64,000 bases of DNA from Actinomycetota bacterium (GCA_947450545.1 CANFVU010000001.1:86052-150051); one strand, 5' to 3'. Counted from the stretch's first letter, positions 50,700-60,051 are shown. The notes: a model not told the origin generated them from the letters alone. Made by a program: numbers and translations.

Positions 50700-51682
50700 C
50701 GCAAATCCTTACGCATCACTCGTGCATCAAGCCCGGGGCCGTAATAATCTTTGCGAATATTGAGAGGGTAAAAACCGTTGGATGTATAGAGTGGCAAAGC
50801 TGCATCATTGCCGACTCGTACCTCCAGCATCAACGCTTCAACTTTCTTTGTGCGTGCCCAATCGATCAAGCGCTTAAGAAATTCGCGGCCAATTCCATGC
50901 CTGCGCAGGCGAGGATCGACCGTTATGGTCAAAATATCGGCAACGTCACCAGCCATCATGACTCCGCAGTACCCAATAACGACGCCCTCTTTTTCAGCCA
51001 CGAGGTAATAACGGTCTTTAGCTGCAATCTCTTCCTTGAATTGTTCAATGCTCCAGGGATCTTCTCCCGCATAAATACTTTTCTCTAATGACGAGACAGT
51101 GACGAGGTCCATCGAATTCATCGCGCGGAAAGTCACGCCTGCAGGTGCGGGATAAGCATCGGGGCGACGAATATAAATTGGCTCTCGAATATCAGCGTTG
51201 CTTCGAAGCAGATGTGCTGCAGAGGGATAAATATCAGTTTCACGATAAATCGGAACAGTGAAAGATTCGACAACTTTGGTGAGAGCAACTTGTGGTTCGG
51301 TAATGCGAACTCCATCTTTGTACTCTGCCCAGAAAAGTTCTTTTCGCCGTGCATCGATTGCGACAATGAATTGGCTCTCCATTATTTGAGCAGCCATTGA
51401 ATCTAACGAACAGGTTCCGCGCCAGGGAATATTGCGTGCATAAGCAAATGATTGACCGAAAACTATTCCTACGCGAAGGCCTGTAAATGGACCAGGTCCC
51501 ATTCCGATGACAACTTCATCGATTGAGTTATTGGTCTGTAATAGTTCCGAGACAAGTCGTGGCAAAACTTCGCCATGCGCGATGGGATCATCGTGATGGA
51601 GCGCTGCAAGAATTTCTCCATCCTGCACTAAGGCGACAGTGGTGCGAGAAGTTGAGGTATCAATTGCTAGCGAGATTGTCAT
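50696..51682 (-). CDS. TsaB-RimI fusion protein
   Basis: 328 residues joining two enzymes. Residues 1-185 are TsaB ([29 protein letters not shown]), the scaffold partner of TsaD in t6A synthesis. Residues about 195-328 are a RimI-type GNAT domain ([32 protein letters not shown] acetyl-CoA loop, [13 protein letters not shown]), which acetylates the N terminus of ribosomal protein S18. In mycobacteria these are separate adjacent genes. I choose ATG 51682, which overlaps the tsaE stop as ATGA. Confidence 0.94.
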   Translation of the reverse strand: MTISLAIDTSTSRTTVALVQDGEILAALHHDDPIAHGEVLPRLVSELLQTNNSIDEVVIGMGPGPFTGLRVGIVFGQSFAYARNIPWRGTCSLDSMAAQIMESQFIVAIDARRKELFWAEYKDGVRITEPQVALTKVVESFTVPIYRETDIYPSAAHLLRSNADIREPIYIRRPDAYPAPAGVTFRAMNSMDLVTVSSLEKSIYAGEDPWSIEQFKEEIAAKDRYYLVAEKEGVVIGYCGVMMAGDVADILTITVDPRLRRHGIGREFLKRLIDWARTKKVEALMLEVRVGNDAALPLYTSNGFYPLNIRKDYYGPGLDARVMRKDLR

Positions 51683-52122
51683 AGTGAAAATCCTTGCCAC
51701 CGTGGGCCGTGAGCAACAAGGGTCAACTCGCGCTGGTCATCACTGTCGCCAAACGAGAGCTGAATTTCTAGGAACTCATCTGCGATACGCTCCACAAAAC
51801 CATCGCCCCATTCAATGACAGTTATTGAATCTGCAATCTGACTTTCTAAATCCAAATCATCAAAGAGTGCCCATGGCTCACCTACAAGTCGATATGCATC
51901 AACATGAATAAGTGGGATGGTCCCCGGATGAATTCGCGAGATGACGAATGTAGGCGATGTGACTCCGTGAACTCCGAGAGCTTCTCCAATGCCTTGTACA
52001 AGGCTCGTTTTACCTGCGCCAAGCGTTCCGTTCAATAAGAGAATATCGCCACGCTGAAGCCGTCCACCGAGAGCCCGCCCAAGAGCGTGCATTTCATCAA
52101 GTGAATTAACCATTATGGACAC
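51679..52122 (-). CDS. tsaE: tRNA threonylcarbamoyladenosine synthesis ATPase TsaE
   Basis: P-loop ATPase of the t6A complex. The 147-residue protein has LNGTLGAGKTSLVQGIG (Walker A) near residue 32, SPTFVISRIHPGT near 55, and LIHVDAYRLVG near 70. The GTG at 52122 lies exactly six bases after TAGCCT, which favours it over ATG 52113. The gene opens the tsaE-tsaB/rimI-tsaD run. In mycobacteria alr lies next to tsaE; here a transporter block intervenes. Confidence 0.95.
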   Translation of the reverse strand: MSIMVNSLDEMHALGRALGGRLQRGDILLLNGTLGAGKTSLVQGIGEALGVHGVTSPTFVISRIHPGTIPLIHVDAYRLVGEPWALFDDLDLESQIADSITVIEWGDGFVERIADEFLEIQLSFGDSDDQRELTLVAHGPRWQGFSL

Positions 52123-52134
52123 AGGGTAAGGCTA
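52123..52134 (-). promoter_or_regulatory. Predicted leaderless promoter of tsaE
   Basis: TAGCCT (52134-52129) is six bases before the GTG start and 12 bases past the terminator that closes the upstream hydrolase gene. Confidence 0.6.
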
Positions 52135-52145
52135 CCGGTTCCATG

Positions 52146-52182
52146 AAAAAGGGCCCCAGTCGCTTTGAAGCGACTAGAGCCC
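52146..52182 (-). terminator. Strong intrinsic terminator after the hydrolase gene
   Basis: AGTCGCTT (52158-52165) and AAGCGACT (52168-52175), extended by GGGC/GCCC, form the stem; on the minus strand it is followed by TTTTT (52150-52146). It closes the LIV transporter-hydrolase transcript. Confidence 0.88.
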
Positions 52183-52218
52183 AATCTCAGTACTGATTTA
52201 CATCAGTTTAAATCAGCC

Positions 52219-53820
52219 CTACATGTTGTCCAAGTAGAACTTTGGAAGTGCTGGTTCGAACTTCGCATCCACGATTGATCCGCCCATTTTGCGAACCTTT
52301 GTTGCGATTGTTTGTGGAGTTGGAAGTGCGCCATCTGTTGCTGCTTGAGCAAGGAGATCGGCTACACCTTCATACTGCTTAGCAGTGAAGTTGCAGTGCG
52401 TTGTTCCATTTGCAGGAGCACCTGTTGTATCAGGAGAGCCCGCTGCATCGAACTTGGTGTAATGCGCAGGAGTTACTCCCCAGATTGAAACAAGAGCGCT
52501 CTTTGGACGCTTTGTCTTCGACTTGAGAGCAGCTGCCTTTGCAGATGCATATTGTTCTGCATACTTGTTAGCGAGCCATTGAGCTCCACCTGCAGGTGTA
52601 ATTGGATCAGCTACACCTGTCATTGTGATTGTTGGAACATTGATCTTGCCTTGGTATGAAGCAAGTGCGCGCATCTTTGCAACCGAAGTTGGGTTAGCGC
52701 TAACACGTGGAGCTGCCTTCAGGTATCCGAGCATTCCTGCTGTTGCAGTTGCACCTGAAAGACCTGCAGAGAAGACTGCTCTTTCACTTTCGACGCGAGC
52801 AGAATAATCAGTCTTTGTATTATCAAAGATTGTTCCGCCAGCTTGAAGTTCAACGTCTGCTGTTGCAAGAACGCCGAGAACTGCTGCATTTGCACCATTC
52901 TCAAGAATTGCTAGAGCTGGTGATCCAGCAAGAGCAAAGCTTGTGTATGCAGATGAGTTAGGTGATCCAGGACCAGTGCTTCCATCGAAGTGAGCACTTT
53001 GTGTTGGGATACCGGCCATGAGACCGACCAAGAGAAGTGCTGAACGAGGAGGGATTGATCCAAGCATTGTCTTTACAGGCGCTGGCGTTGTTGCTGGCCA
53101 TTCACCCGTGACAATCGATGTCTTAAGCGCTCCCAGGAGAGTAAGGACGCGACCGAGATCCACAAGTGAATCTGTTGCGCTGGTGTAGTTGCCGCCCTTG
53201 ATAGCAGGATCAAAGAATGTCTTGAGACCCCAGAGGAAATCTCCAGCCATGGTGAGCTCTGCTTCTACTGTGCTTGTTGCAACGCACAGCGGTGCTGCTG
53301 CTGAGATAAGTTCTGGATGCTTTTCAGCGAGAACTTGAGTCATAAATCCACCAAGAGATTCACCCCATGCAACAACGTGAGTTGTCTTTGGGAATTGAGT
53401 CTTAAATGCTGAAATCAATTCAACATCTGTTGCAACACCTGCATCGGCATTCCAACCTTGACGAGAGAAACCTGAACCGAATACAGCGTATCCCTTACTA
53501 AGCAAATACTTGATTACGGTTGTATCGGCACCAATGACTGGACCAGGTTGTGGTGTGTTGAGAACCTTTGGGTAGCCAAGTGATGGAATCTCAACGTTGT
53601 AGCGATATCCATGAGAATAAATAAATGCAGTTCCATTGAAGTTGCCTGGTACTTGCATTACATATGGAGCGCCATCTGATGTTGCACCAACGCATTGTGT
53701 AACAGGTCCAACCTGACAAGCAGGTGCAGCCTGAGCAGCTGTTGGTGCGAGATTAATTGCGAATGATGCAAGAGCAATTGCTCCAACACCTGCAATCTTC
53801 TTAATGAGTGAAGTTTTCAT
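52219..53820 (-). CDS. Secreted alpha/beta-hydrolase, substrate unknown
   Basis: 533-residue exported serine hydrolase. The signal peptide ends near residue 31 (TAAQA). The mature part has FIYSHGYR (oxyanion region), nucleophile elbow WGESLGG with Ser155, VADPITP with the likely acid Asp405, and THCNF with the likely His475. A helical insertion of roughly 200 residues between Ser and Asp suggests a large lid. It overlaps the substrate-binding protein gene by one base (TAATG), so it is cotranslated with a LIV-type importer and may release the molecule that is imported. Esterase and amidase roles are both possible. Confidence 0.82.
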   Translation of the reverse strand: MKTSLIKKIAGVGAIALASFAINLAPTAAQAAPACQVGPVTQCVGATSDGAPYVMQVPGNFNGTAFIYSHGYRYNVEIPSLGYPKVLNTPQPGPVIGADTTVIKYLLSKGYAVFGSGFSRQGWNADAGVATDVELISAFKTQFPKTTHVVAWGESLGGFMTQVLAEKHPELISAAAPLCVATSTVEAELTMAGDFLWGLKTFFDPAIKGGNYTSATDSLVDLGRVLTLLGALKTSIVTGEWPATTPAPVKTMLGSIPPRSALLLVGLMAGIPTQSAHFDGSTGPGSPNSSAYTSFALAGSPALAILENGANAAVLGVLATADVELQAGGTIFDNTKTDYSARVESERAVFSAGLSGATATAGMLGYLKAAPRVSANPTSVAKMRALASYQGKINVPTITMTGVADPITPAGGAQWLANKYAEQYASAKAAALKSKTKRPKSALVSIWGVTPAHYTKFDAAGSPDTTGAPANGTTHCNFTAKQYEGVADLLAQAATDGALPTPQTIATKVRKMGGSIVDAKFEPALPKFYLDNM

Positions 53821-55139
53821 TAGTTAGTTGGCAATCCCTTCGCTGGCATCGCCGGACGAGCAATCGTTGCTTTCGCGACTGCGCCCGAAGATGAATCGGT
53901 TGTGTACAAGACGTACTTTCCAGCTCCATCAAGTGGAGTTTGAGATCCGTCTGCGCCTAACTTTCCAAACCAATAACCGTTGTAACCAACGTGGCTTGTC
54001 TTAGACCAACCAAGAGGAGCAAAGCCTGCGCTGGCAAACTTTGAACCTTGGCTTTCAATTGCTGCCATGAGCTTTGCGCGTGTGAGGTTTGTGCCTGCTG
54101 CGCGAAGTGCCTGAACAGTGAGCATGCCCGCATTCATTCCAACGAGTACGTTGTTATCAAGAGTTGCACCCTTGTTGTACTTTGCATTGATTTCTGCGAA
54201 TTGCTTTACATATTCATCGTTTGCATCAGAGGCTGATGGCAAGAATGAAGCAGCGATTGCGCCATTCAAAAGTGGAAGAGCTGTAGGAGCTAGAGTCTTG
54301 ATAGTCGTTGGGTCTGCACCGACTGAACCAAGGATCCATTGGATCTTTCCAGCAAGACCAGCTTTGTATGCGCCACCGAGCGCTGCTGCAGTTGCAGTAG
54401 ATACGCCGAAGACAACAACTGTGTCAGCGCCTGAAGCAACGATGCTTGTGATCCACTTACCAATAACGGTTGGGTCAACTTGTGATCCAGATGCATAAGG
54501 AATCTTCGCTACGAATGATGTGCCAGCTTGGCCGAAACCTGCGAGCGCATCGAGACCAAAGTCGTCATCCTGGTAAAGGAGAGCAACTTTATGTCCTGCA
54601 TATTTTTCAGCGAGGAAACTTCCCATAACTTTTGCTTCCATATAGTAGGAAGGGAAGAGTGCATATGTCGATGGGTACTTCTTCGCATTTGCGAATCCGC
54701 TATATCCGGTGTTAACGAATAGACGTGGAACGCCTTTATCGTTGACAAATTTTGTGGTTGCTTCGTTGTTCGCTGTTCCAAGCGTTCCAACTAGAGCAAA
54801 AACTTTATCTTTGAGAATCAAGTCGTTGGTCACTGACTTTGCAAGGATTGGGCTATATGCATCATCTTTAATGACGAGGGAAATCTTGCGGCCATTAACG
54901 CCACCATTGTCATTGACGTAATCGAAATACGCCTTCATTGCATAAGGAACCTTGTTGTAGCCAGGAGCTGCTGATCCAGTGAGTGGAACAGTGATTCCTA
55001 GTTTGATTGTGTTAGCTGTTACTCCAATTTCAGAGTGCGGAGTAAATGCTTGCGCAGGTAGTGCGCTTACAGCGAGAGCTGCGACTGCAGCAATAGTTGC
55101 TGCAAACACTCCACGCTTCGTGCTGCGATGAACGAGCAT
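53820..55139 (-). CDS. LIV-type ABC transporter substrate-binding protein
   Basis: 439-residue type I periplasmic-binding fold protein (LivJ/LivK family). The signal peptide ends near ALPAQA; mature part LGITVPLTGSAAPGYNKVPYA, IKDDAYSP, LVGTLGTANNEATTKFVND, LLYQDDDFGLDAL. It lacks a lipobox Cys, so it would not be anchored as a lipoprotein. Ligand is not clear: the family binds branched-chain amino acids, amides, urea or aromatic acids. AAGGA precedes the ATG. It lies between the permease genes and the secreted hydrolase. Confidence 0.88.
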   Translation of the reverse strand: MLVHRSTKRGVFAATIAAVAALAVSALPAQAFTPHSEIGVTANTIKLGITVPLTGSAAPGYNKVPYAMKAYFDYVNDNGGVNGRKISLVIKDDAYSPILAKSVTNDLILKDKVFALVGTLGTANNEATTKFVNDKGVPRLFVNTGYSGFANAKKYPSTYALFPSYYMEAKVMGSFLAEKYAGHKVALLYQDDDFGLDALAGFGQAGTSFVAKIPYASGSQVDPTVIGKWITSIVASGADTVVVFGVSTATAAALGGAYKAGLAGKIQWILGSVGADPTTIKTLAPTALPLLNGAIAASFLPSASDANDEYVKQFAEINAKYNKGATLDNNVLVGMNAGMLTVQALRAAGTNLTRAKLMAAIESQGSKFASAGFAPLGWSKTSHVGYNGYWFGKLGADGSQTPLDGAGKYVLYTTDSSSGAVAKATIARPAMPAKGLPTN

Positions 55140-55183
55140 GTTTTTCCTTCCAGTTATGGAATTGAGGGTTGTGTGATGATCTT

Positions 55184-56191
55184 CTATTTAATTGTGTTCG
55201 AACTTTCCTTCTTGCTAGCTCTCATACGTTTATGTAATTGAGGACCATTCGGTGCAAATATCACCGTCAGAATCAACAACACACTTGTAATCAAGCCCGG
55301 TAGGTTTGCTGTGATTTTTTGAGAACCCCCCAGATGCGTAGCTACTGCATCTGTAAGTTCTGGGATCACAACCAACACCAACGCTCCGACAATGCTACCC
55401 GCGAGGTTAGTAACCCCCGCAAGCACCGCACCAGTCACAATGGTGAAAGAGAGTGTGAGCGTAAAGGCCATTGGGGCAACAAGACCCAATAGCATCGCTA
55501 ATAACGCACCCGCTAAGCCCGCAAGAGCCGAACTCACTGTGAATGCTAAAACTTTTGAACGACCAACGTTGATACCGCTCAGGGCTGCTGCGCTCGGATT
55601 TCCACGTACTGCTTTCCATGTGCGGCCATATCTACTTTGTAACAAATTCTTTATAAACCACATTGTTACCAAGGTGCAGAGAACGGTAATCCAGAAGAAC
55701 CATTTATATTGAGTGAACTCCCCAACTGTCTTATCTGCAATCCACTTTGGTGCTTCACCAATATCAAAAGATAAACCTTGCTCTCCACCAAGAATATGGA
55801 ATTGATTAGCAAGTGATGGAAGTCCAACTGCAAGTGCAAGAGTTGTTCCAGCTAAATATGGTCCTGATAAACGTGCTGCAGCCATTCCGAGAATAAAACC
55901 TGCAAGTGCAGAAGAAAGTGCGCCCACTGTGAATGCAAGGAGCACAGGAAGGTGCCAATATGTAAATGAAAGGACGGCGGAGTATCCACCGATTGCCATG
56001 AGCGCACCATGGCCGAGTGAAATTTGTCCAGAGTAACCAGTGAGCAAAATAATGGAAGAGATTGCGATGATGTACACACCGATTTGTGCACCTTGATAAA
56101 CGCGCAACTCATCGACAAAATTGCTCAGACCTAGCAGAGCTAAACCAAGTGCGAGAAAAGTAAGTGCGCTCAGAGCTTTAGATTTACGCAT
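55184..56191 (-). CDS. LIV-type ABC transporter permease (LivM)
   Basis: 335-residue membrane protein with about nine hydrophobic segments and the LivM pattern: IYIIAISSIILLTGYSGQISLGHGALMA near residue 40-65, RLSGPYLAGTTLALAVGLP near 110, and GRTWKAVRGNPSAAALSGINVGRSKVLAF near 190-215 (ATPase-coupling loop). It overlaps livH by 8 bases. Confidence 0.93.
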   Translation of the reverse strand: MRKSKALSALTFLALGLALLGLSNFVDELRVYQGAQIGVYIIAISSIILLTGYSGQISLGHGALMAIGGYSAVLSFTYWHLPVLLAFTVGALSSALAGFILGMAAARLSGPYLAGTTLALAVGLPSLANQFHILGGEQGLSFDIGEAPKWIADKTVGEFTQYKWFFWITVLCTLVTMWFIKNLLQSRYGRTWKAVRGNPSAAALSGINVGRSKVLAFTVSSALAGLAGALLAMLLGLVAPMAFTLTLSFTIVTGAVLAGVTNLAGSIVGALVLVVIPELTDAVATHLGGSQKITANLPGLITSVLLILTVIFAPNGPQLHKRMRASKKESSNTIK

Positions 56192-57080
56192 CGCGGCGAC
56201 CTACTTTAGATCCAAGAATTCCACGAGGACGTACAAAGAGAACGACAATCAAAATAATAAAGGCGGCAGAGAAAGTCACTGACGTTCCGATGTATTGCAG
56301 AATGAATGCGAATCCCACTCCAAGAATGAGGCCGCCCAGTACGGCGCCAATCAAGCTATCGAGGCCTCCAATAACAGCAGCAACAAATCCTGAAACCAGA
56401 AGAAGGTCCAAACTATTGGGAGATAGATAGGACGTTGGGGTAACAAGCGCTCCAGCAACTGCTCCAGCAGAGCCCGCGAATGCCCAACCAATTGTGCGGA
56501 TTCGATCGACGCGAATACCTGCCAGACGTGAAATTTCTGGTTGGAATGATGCAGCGCGAAGAGCAAGTCCAAGGTTGGTAAATTTAAAGATAACTGCAAA
56601 AACTCCCATTACGAGAAGTGCTCCCACAACAATCACTGTGTTTTGAGGCGAGAAAGGAATGGTGTGCCCGCCAATTAAATAGCCTTTACCTGACACAGGT
56701 GATGTGTATTGAAGATATTCATTTCCCCAAATGGCGCCGGTCAAACTTCGAATGAGCCCCAGCATTCCAAGCGTTGCAATAACGGGAGCAATTTCAGCGA
56801 CTGATCCTTTGTGTGAACGTTTAGCGAGAGCACGCATAATGACTGCATCGATAAAAGCAGCGATTGCTCCACCAGCGATAATTGCAAATGGAATGGAGAT
56901 CCAATAGCTATGGGTTCGATTCATAACTTCGTAGCCAATATATGTGGAGAGAATTGCTTGCCCGGCTTGTGCAAAATTAACGACTCGAGTCGAACGCCAA
57001 ACAAGAACGAGAGCGAGCGCCATAAGCGCATATATTGCTCCGCTGCTTAACCCAATTAAGAGAGTATCGAGTATCAACAT
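56184..57080 (-). CDS. LIV-type ABC transporter permease (LivH)
   Basis: 298-residue membrane protein with about eight hydrophobic segments. LivH pattern: LLIGLSSGAIYALMALALVLVWRSTRVVNFAQAGQ at the N terminus and LALRAASFQPEISRLAGIRVDRIRTIGWAFAG near residue 170-205, the EAA-like coupling loop. Start overlaps the livF stop by one base. It pairs with LivM to form the channel. Confidence 0.93.
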   Translation of the reverse strand: MLILDTLLIGLSSGAIYALMALALVLVWRSTRVVNFAQAGQAILSTYIGYEVMNRTHSYWISIPFAIIAGGAIAAFIDAVIMRALAKRSHKGSVAEIAPVIATLGMLGLIRSLTGAIWGNEYLQYTSPVSGKGYLIGGHTIPFSPQNTVIVVGALLVMGVFAVIFKFTNLGLALRAASFQPEISRLAGIRVDRIRTIGWAFAGSAGAVAGALVTPTSYLSPNSLDLLLVSGFVAAVIGGLDSLIGAVLGGLILGVGFAFILQYIGTSVTFSAAFIILIVVLFVRPRGILGSKVGRRDA

Positions 57081-57793
57081 TAGTACCCCAAATATGCTGC
57101 TCGCAGATTTGCATCTGCCAGTAGCTCTTTCGAAGGGCCAGAAGTAACGAGTGATCCAACGTTGATGATGATGCCGATATCCGCAATCTTCAGAGCGCTC
57201 ATTGCATTCTGCTCGACAAGAACGACAGTGAGACCAAGGCGATGGCGTAATTGATTGATCGCAGTAAAAATTTGATCAATGATGAGTGGAGCAAGTCCTA
57301 GAGATGGTTCATCTAGGAGCAAGAGTTCAGGACGAGCGATAAGCGCACGGCCAATTGCCAACATCTGGCGCTCGCCGCCTGACAGAGTATCTGCTGATTG
57401 TTCAATGCGTTCACGAAGTCTTGGGAAGAGTTCGAATACTTCTTCCGTTGCTGCTGCTACATCTTTCTTATCTTTACGCCAGATTCCTCCGAGTGCGAGA
57501 TTCTCTTTAACATTGAGTTCTGGAATGACAGATTTGCCTTCTGATACATGAACGATTCCCGCGCGCACTAAATCTTCAGCTTTGCGACCAAGAAGGGTTT
57601 GGCCTTTCCATGTTGCGCCACCTCCAGCTACTGGAATGAGACCAGAAAGAGCACGTAGAAGAGTTGTTTTGCCTGCGCCATTGGAGCCAATAATTGCTGC
57701 TAGCTGACCTTGGTCAACAGAGAATGAAAGGTTCTTGACTGCCGAAATAGCTCCGTGGCTAATGGAGAGATCGCTGACGATGAGGCCACTCAT
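57080..57793 (-). CDS. LIV-type ABC transporter ATPase (LivF)
   Basis: 237-residue ATPase with Walker A IGSNGAGKTTLLRAL near residue 35, signature LSGGERQMLAIGRAL near 137, Walker B LLLLDEPSLGLAP near 157, and H-loop VLVEQN. The GIVHVSEGKSV Q-loop region matches LivF. Overlaps livG by 4 bases (ATGA). Confidence 0.94.
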   Translation of the reverse strand: MSGLIVSDLSISHGAISAVKNLSFSVDQGQLAAIIGSNGAGKTTLLRALSGLIPVAGGGATWKGQTLLGRKAEDLVRAGIVHVSEGKSVIPELNVKENLALGGIWRKDKKDVAAATEEVFELFPRLRERIEQSADTLSGGERQMLAIGRALIARPELLLLDEPSLGLAPLIIDQIFTAINQLRHRLGLTVVLVEQNAMSALKIADIGIIINVGSLVTSGPSKELLADANLRAAYLGY

Positions 57794-58554
57794 TGCGTCG
57801 CCTCCGCTCCAAGATAAGCAGCGATAACCGCAGGGTTCTCTCGAACTTCTTGTGGTGTTCCTTCAGCAATAAGTTCGCCAAAATTCAGGACATAAATTCG
57901 GTCACAGACATTCATCACAACATCCATATGGTGCTCAACCAAAAGAATTGAGGTATCGGTTTTGAGGTTATGAATAAGCCCATTCATCCAATCAATATCT
58001 TGTGAACCCAAACCACCAGCCGGTTCATCAAGAAGCAGGAGTTTTGGATCACTCATCAAAGCGCGAGCAATCGCCACACGCTTAGTTACTGGGTATGGAA
58101 GTGAATCTGCTCGTGAATCTCCCAACGATGATGCATAAACTTTTTCCAGTGCAACCGCGGCTTTCTCTCTCAAATATTTTTCATTAGAGCCATCGAGTCC
58201 AAGCGCCGCTTTCAAAACACTTCCTTTGGCGTACTTCTGTCCACCAACCATGACATTTTCTAGAACAGTCAGATCTGGAAATAACCCAACGCCTTGCAAA
58301 GTGCGAGAGATTCCTAAATCAACGAGTTGGTGACTCTTCGGCCAGGCTTGCTCTTTATCATTGAGAACGAGTGTGCCTTCAGCAACTGGTGCGAATCCAG
58401 TCAGCGCGTTGAAGAGAGTGGTCTTGCCTGCTCCGTTGGGACCAATGAGCCCGACAACTTCGCCCGGGTGAACATCAATATGAACTTTGGAGAGAGCAGT
58501 TAATCCGCCGAATTTAACGGTGAGGTTAGAGATCGATAAAAGGCGCGACCCCAC
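57790..58554 (-). CDS. LIV-type ABC transporter ATPase (LivG)
   Basis: 254-residue ATPase with Walker A IGPNGAGKTTLFNALTG near residue 36, Q-loop GISRTLQGVGLFPDLTV near 85, Walker B LLLLDEPAGGLGSQ near 172, and H-loop LVEHHMDVV. The ABC signature is degenerate: LPYPVTKRVAIARAL where LivG proteins usually read LPYG...R; the Gly after LPY is missing. GTG start with GGGGGA upstream, 30 bases after the alr stop. It opens the livG-F-H-M-J-hydrolase run. Confidence 0.92.
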   Translation of the reverse strand: MGSRLLSISNLTVKFGGLTALSKVHIDVHPGEVVGLIGPNGAGKTTLFNALTGFAPVAEGTLVLNDKEQAWPKSHQLVDLGISRTLQGVGLFPDLTVLENVMVGGQKYAKGSVLKAALGLDGSNEKYLREKAAVALEKVYASSLGDSRADSLPYPVTKRVAIARALMSDPKLLLLDEPAGGLGSQDIDWMNGLIHNLKTDTSILLVEHHMDVVMNVCDRIYVLNFGELIAEGTPQEVRENPAVIAAYLGAEATQ

Positions 58555-58584
58555 AATAATCCCCCATCAACTTTGATTAGGAAA

Positions 58585-59694
58585 TTAGTTTACGTAGATT
58601 CGGTGCACTCGGGAAGCAATTCGGGTAACTATCTCGTAATTTATTGTGGATGCCGCAGCAGCCCATTCATCAATTGAATATCCCTCATTGCCAAAGACAG
58701 TGACATAATCGCCAGATTCTGCTGTCGATTGGCCCCCTAGGTCCACAACGAATTGATCCATGGAGACACGTCCAACTAATGGCGCTTTTGCACCATCAAT
58801 CCAGATGCCTGCTGCATCGGAAGTATTGCGTGGAATTCCATCTGAATACCCAAGAACCACAACTCCAAGTTTTGTATCGCTCTTGAGTATTGCTGTTCCG
58901 CCATACCCCACTGCGGATCCTGCAGGAGCGTGCTTTACTAAACTCAATTTTGCTTTCAAAGTCATCGCTGGCTTAAGAGAATACTTAGAAGCAGCTCCTA
59001 TAGTTTTTACATCAGGCGATAATCCGTACATCGCAATTCCCAAACGCACCATCGAGCGATGTGCGTAGGAAGCAGTTAGGGTTGCTGCGGAGTTTGAGAG
59101 ATGAATAATCTCAGGATGAATACCTGCATCCCCTAAATCTTTAAGATAACTTTCAAAAACTTTTACTTGTTCAGAGGTTGTGCTCTCTTCTGGTTCATCA
59201 GCTCGGGCGAAGTGAGTCCACAATCCAACAACGCGCACCTCATCTTGGTGCTTCACAAGCTCGACGAGAAATTCTTTCCACTCGTCGAGGAAACCACCGC
59301 GGCGCATGCCGGTATCTACTTCGATATGGATGCGAGGTTTCATTCCCGTGCTCTTGCCTGCGCTCAAGATTTCGTGAAGGAGTTTCAAAGAGGAGACTGA
59401 TAAATCCACATCATGTTTTAAAGCGCTGACAAAGTCGTCACCAGGAGGAGTGAGCCACGCGATGGTGCGATCGTTTATTCCAGCTTTGCGGATGGCAATC
59501 GCCTCTTCCAAGAGGGCGACTCCAAGCCATGAAGCTCCGGATGCCAAAGCAGTCTGTGCAACTGGGATTAAGCCGTGCCCATACGCATCTGCTTTTACAA
59601 CAGCAAGAATGTTTGCGCTCGTCGATGCTTTGATCGCTGCAACGTTGGATGCAATCGCTCCGAGATCGATTTCTGCGTATGCTCTATATGACAT
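58585..59694 (-). CDS. alr: Alanine racemase
   Basis: PLP enzyme making D-alanine for peptidoglycan. The 369-residue protein has AEIDLGAIASNVA, the PLP-lysine motif VVKADAYGHG near residue 33, and AVGYGGTAI near residue 262 with the catalytic Tyr. Its start meets the acpS stop. In other actinobacteria alr is followed by tsaE; here the LIV/hydrolase block begins 30 bases after it. Confidence 0.96.
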   Translation of the reverse strand: MSYRAYAEIDLGAIASNVAAIKASTSANILAVVKADAYGHGLIPVAQTALASGASWLGVALLEEAIAIRKAGINDRTIAWLTPPGDDFVSALKHDVDLSVSSLKLLHEILSAGKSTGMKPRIHIEVDTGMRRGGFLDEWKEFLVELVKHQDEVRVVGLWTHFARADEPEESTTSEQVKVFESYLKDLGDAGIHPEIIHLSNSAATLTASYAHRSMVRLGIAMYGLSPDVKTIGAASKYSLKPAMTLKAKLSLVKHAPAGSAVGYGGTAILKSDTKLGVVVLGYSDGIPRNTSDAAGIWIDGAKAPLVGRVSMDQFVVDLGGQSTAESGDYVTVFGNEGYSIDEWAAAASTINYEIVTRIASRVHRIYVN

Positions 59695-60038
59695 TAAGCG
59701 CGCTCCACAATCACCATAGCTGATGCGATTCCAGCATCGTGCGAGAGAGTTAAGTGAACTGTTGCGCCATCGATGCGCTCAGCAACTGAGCCTGTGAAAA
59801 TAAAAGCAGGTCGGCCGCTCTCTTCATTGACGACTTCGCAATCATGCCAAGCAAAGACGTAGCGAGCATTAAGTGCTTTTGCCAAAGCTTCTTTCGCAGC
59901 AAAACGGGCAGCAAGAGATGAGACAGGGAGAACAGCTTCTCGTGAAGTAAAGAGTTTCTCGCGAAGCGCTGGAGTTCGATCCAACGATTCTTGGAAACGG
60001 GAAATATCGACAACGTCGATTCCGATACCTTCAATCAT
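59694..60038 (-). CDS. acpS: Holo-[acyl-carrier-protein] synthase
   Basis: Transfers 4'-phosphopantetheine from CoA to apo-ACP. The 114-residue protein has [13 protein letters not shown] with the Mg2+ Asp near residue 8, [15 protein letters not shown] with the catalytic Glu near residue 52, and [13 protein letters not shown] near the end. ATG at 60038 follows TAGGCT by six bases. It is translationally coupled to alr. Confidence 0.95.
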   Translation of the reverse strand: MIEGIGIDVVDISRFQESLDRTPALREKLFTSREAVLPVSSLAARFAAKEALAKALNARYVFAWHDCEVVNEESGRPAFIFTGSVAERIDGATVHLTLSHDAGIASAMVIVERA

Positions 60039-60050
60039 CGTCCTAGCCTA
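60039..60050 (-). promoter_or_regulatory. Predicted leaderless promoter of acpS-alr
   Basis: TAGGCT (60050-60045), six bases before the acpS ATG, in the 13-base gap after the PAP2 gene stop. Confidence 0.65.
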
Positions 60051-60051
60051 A

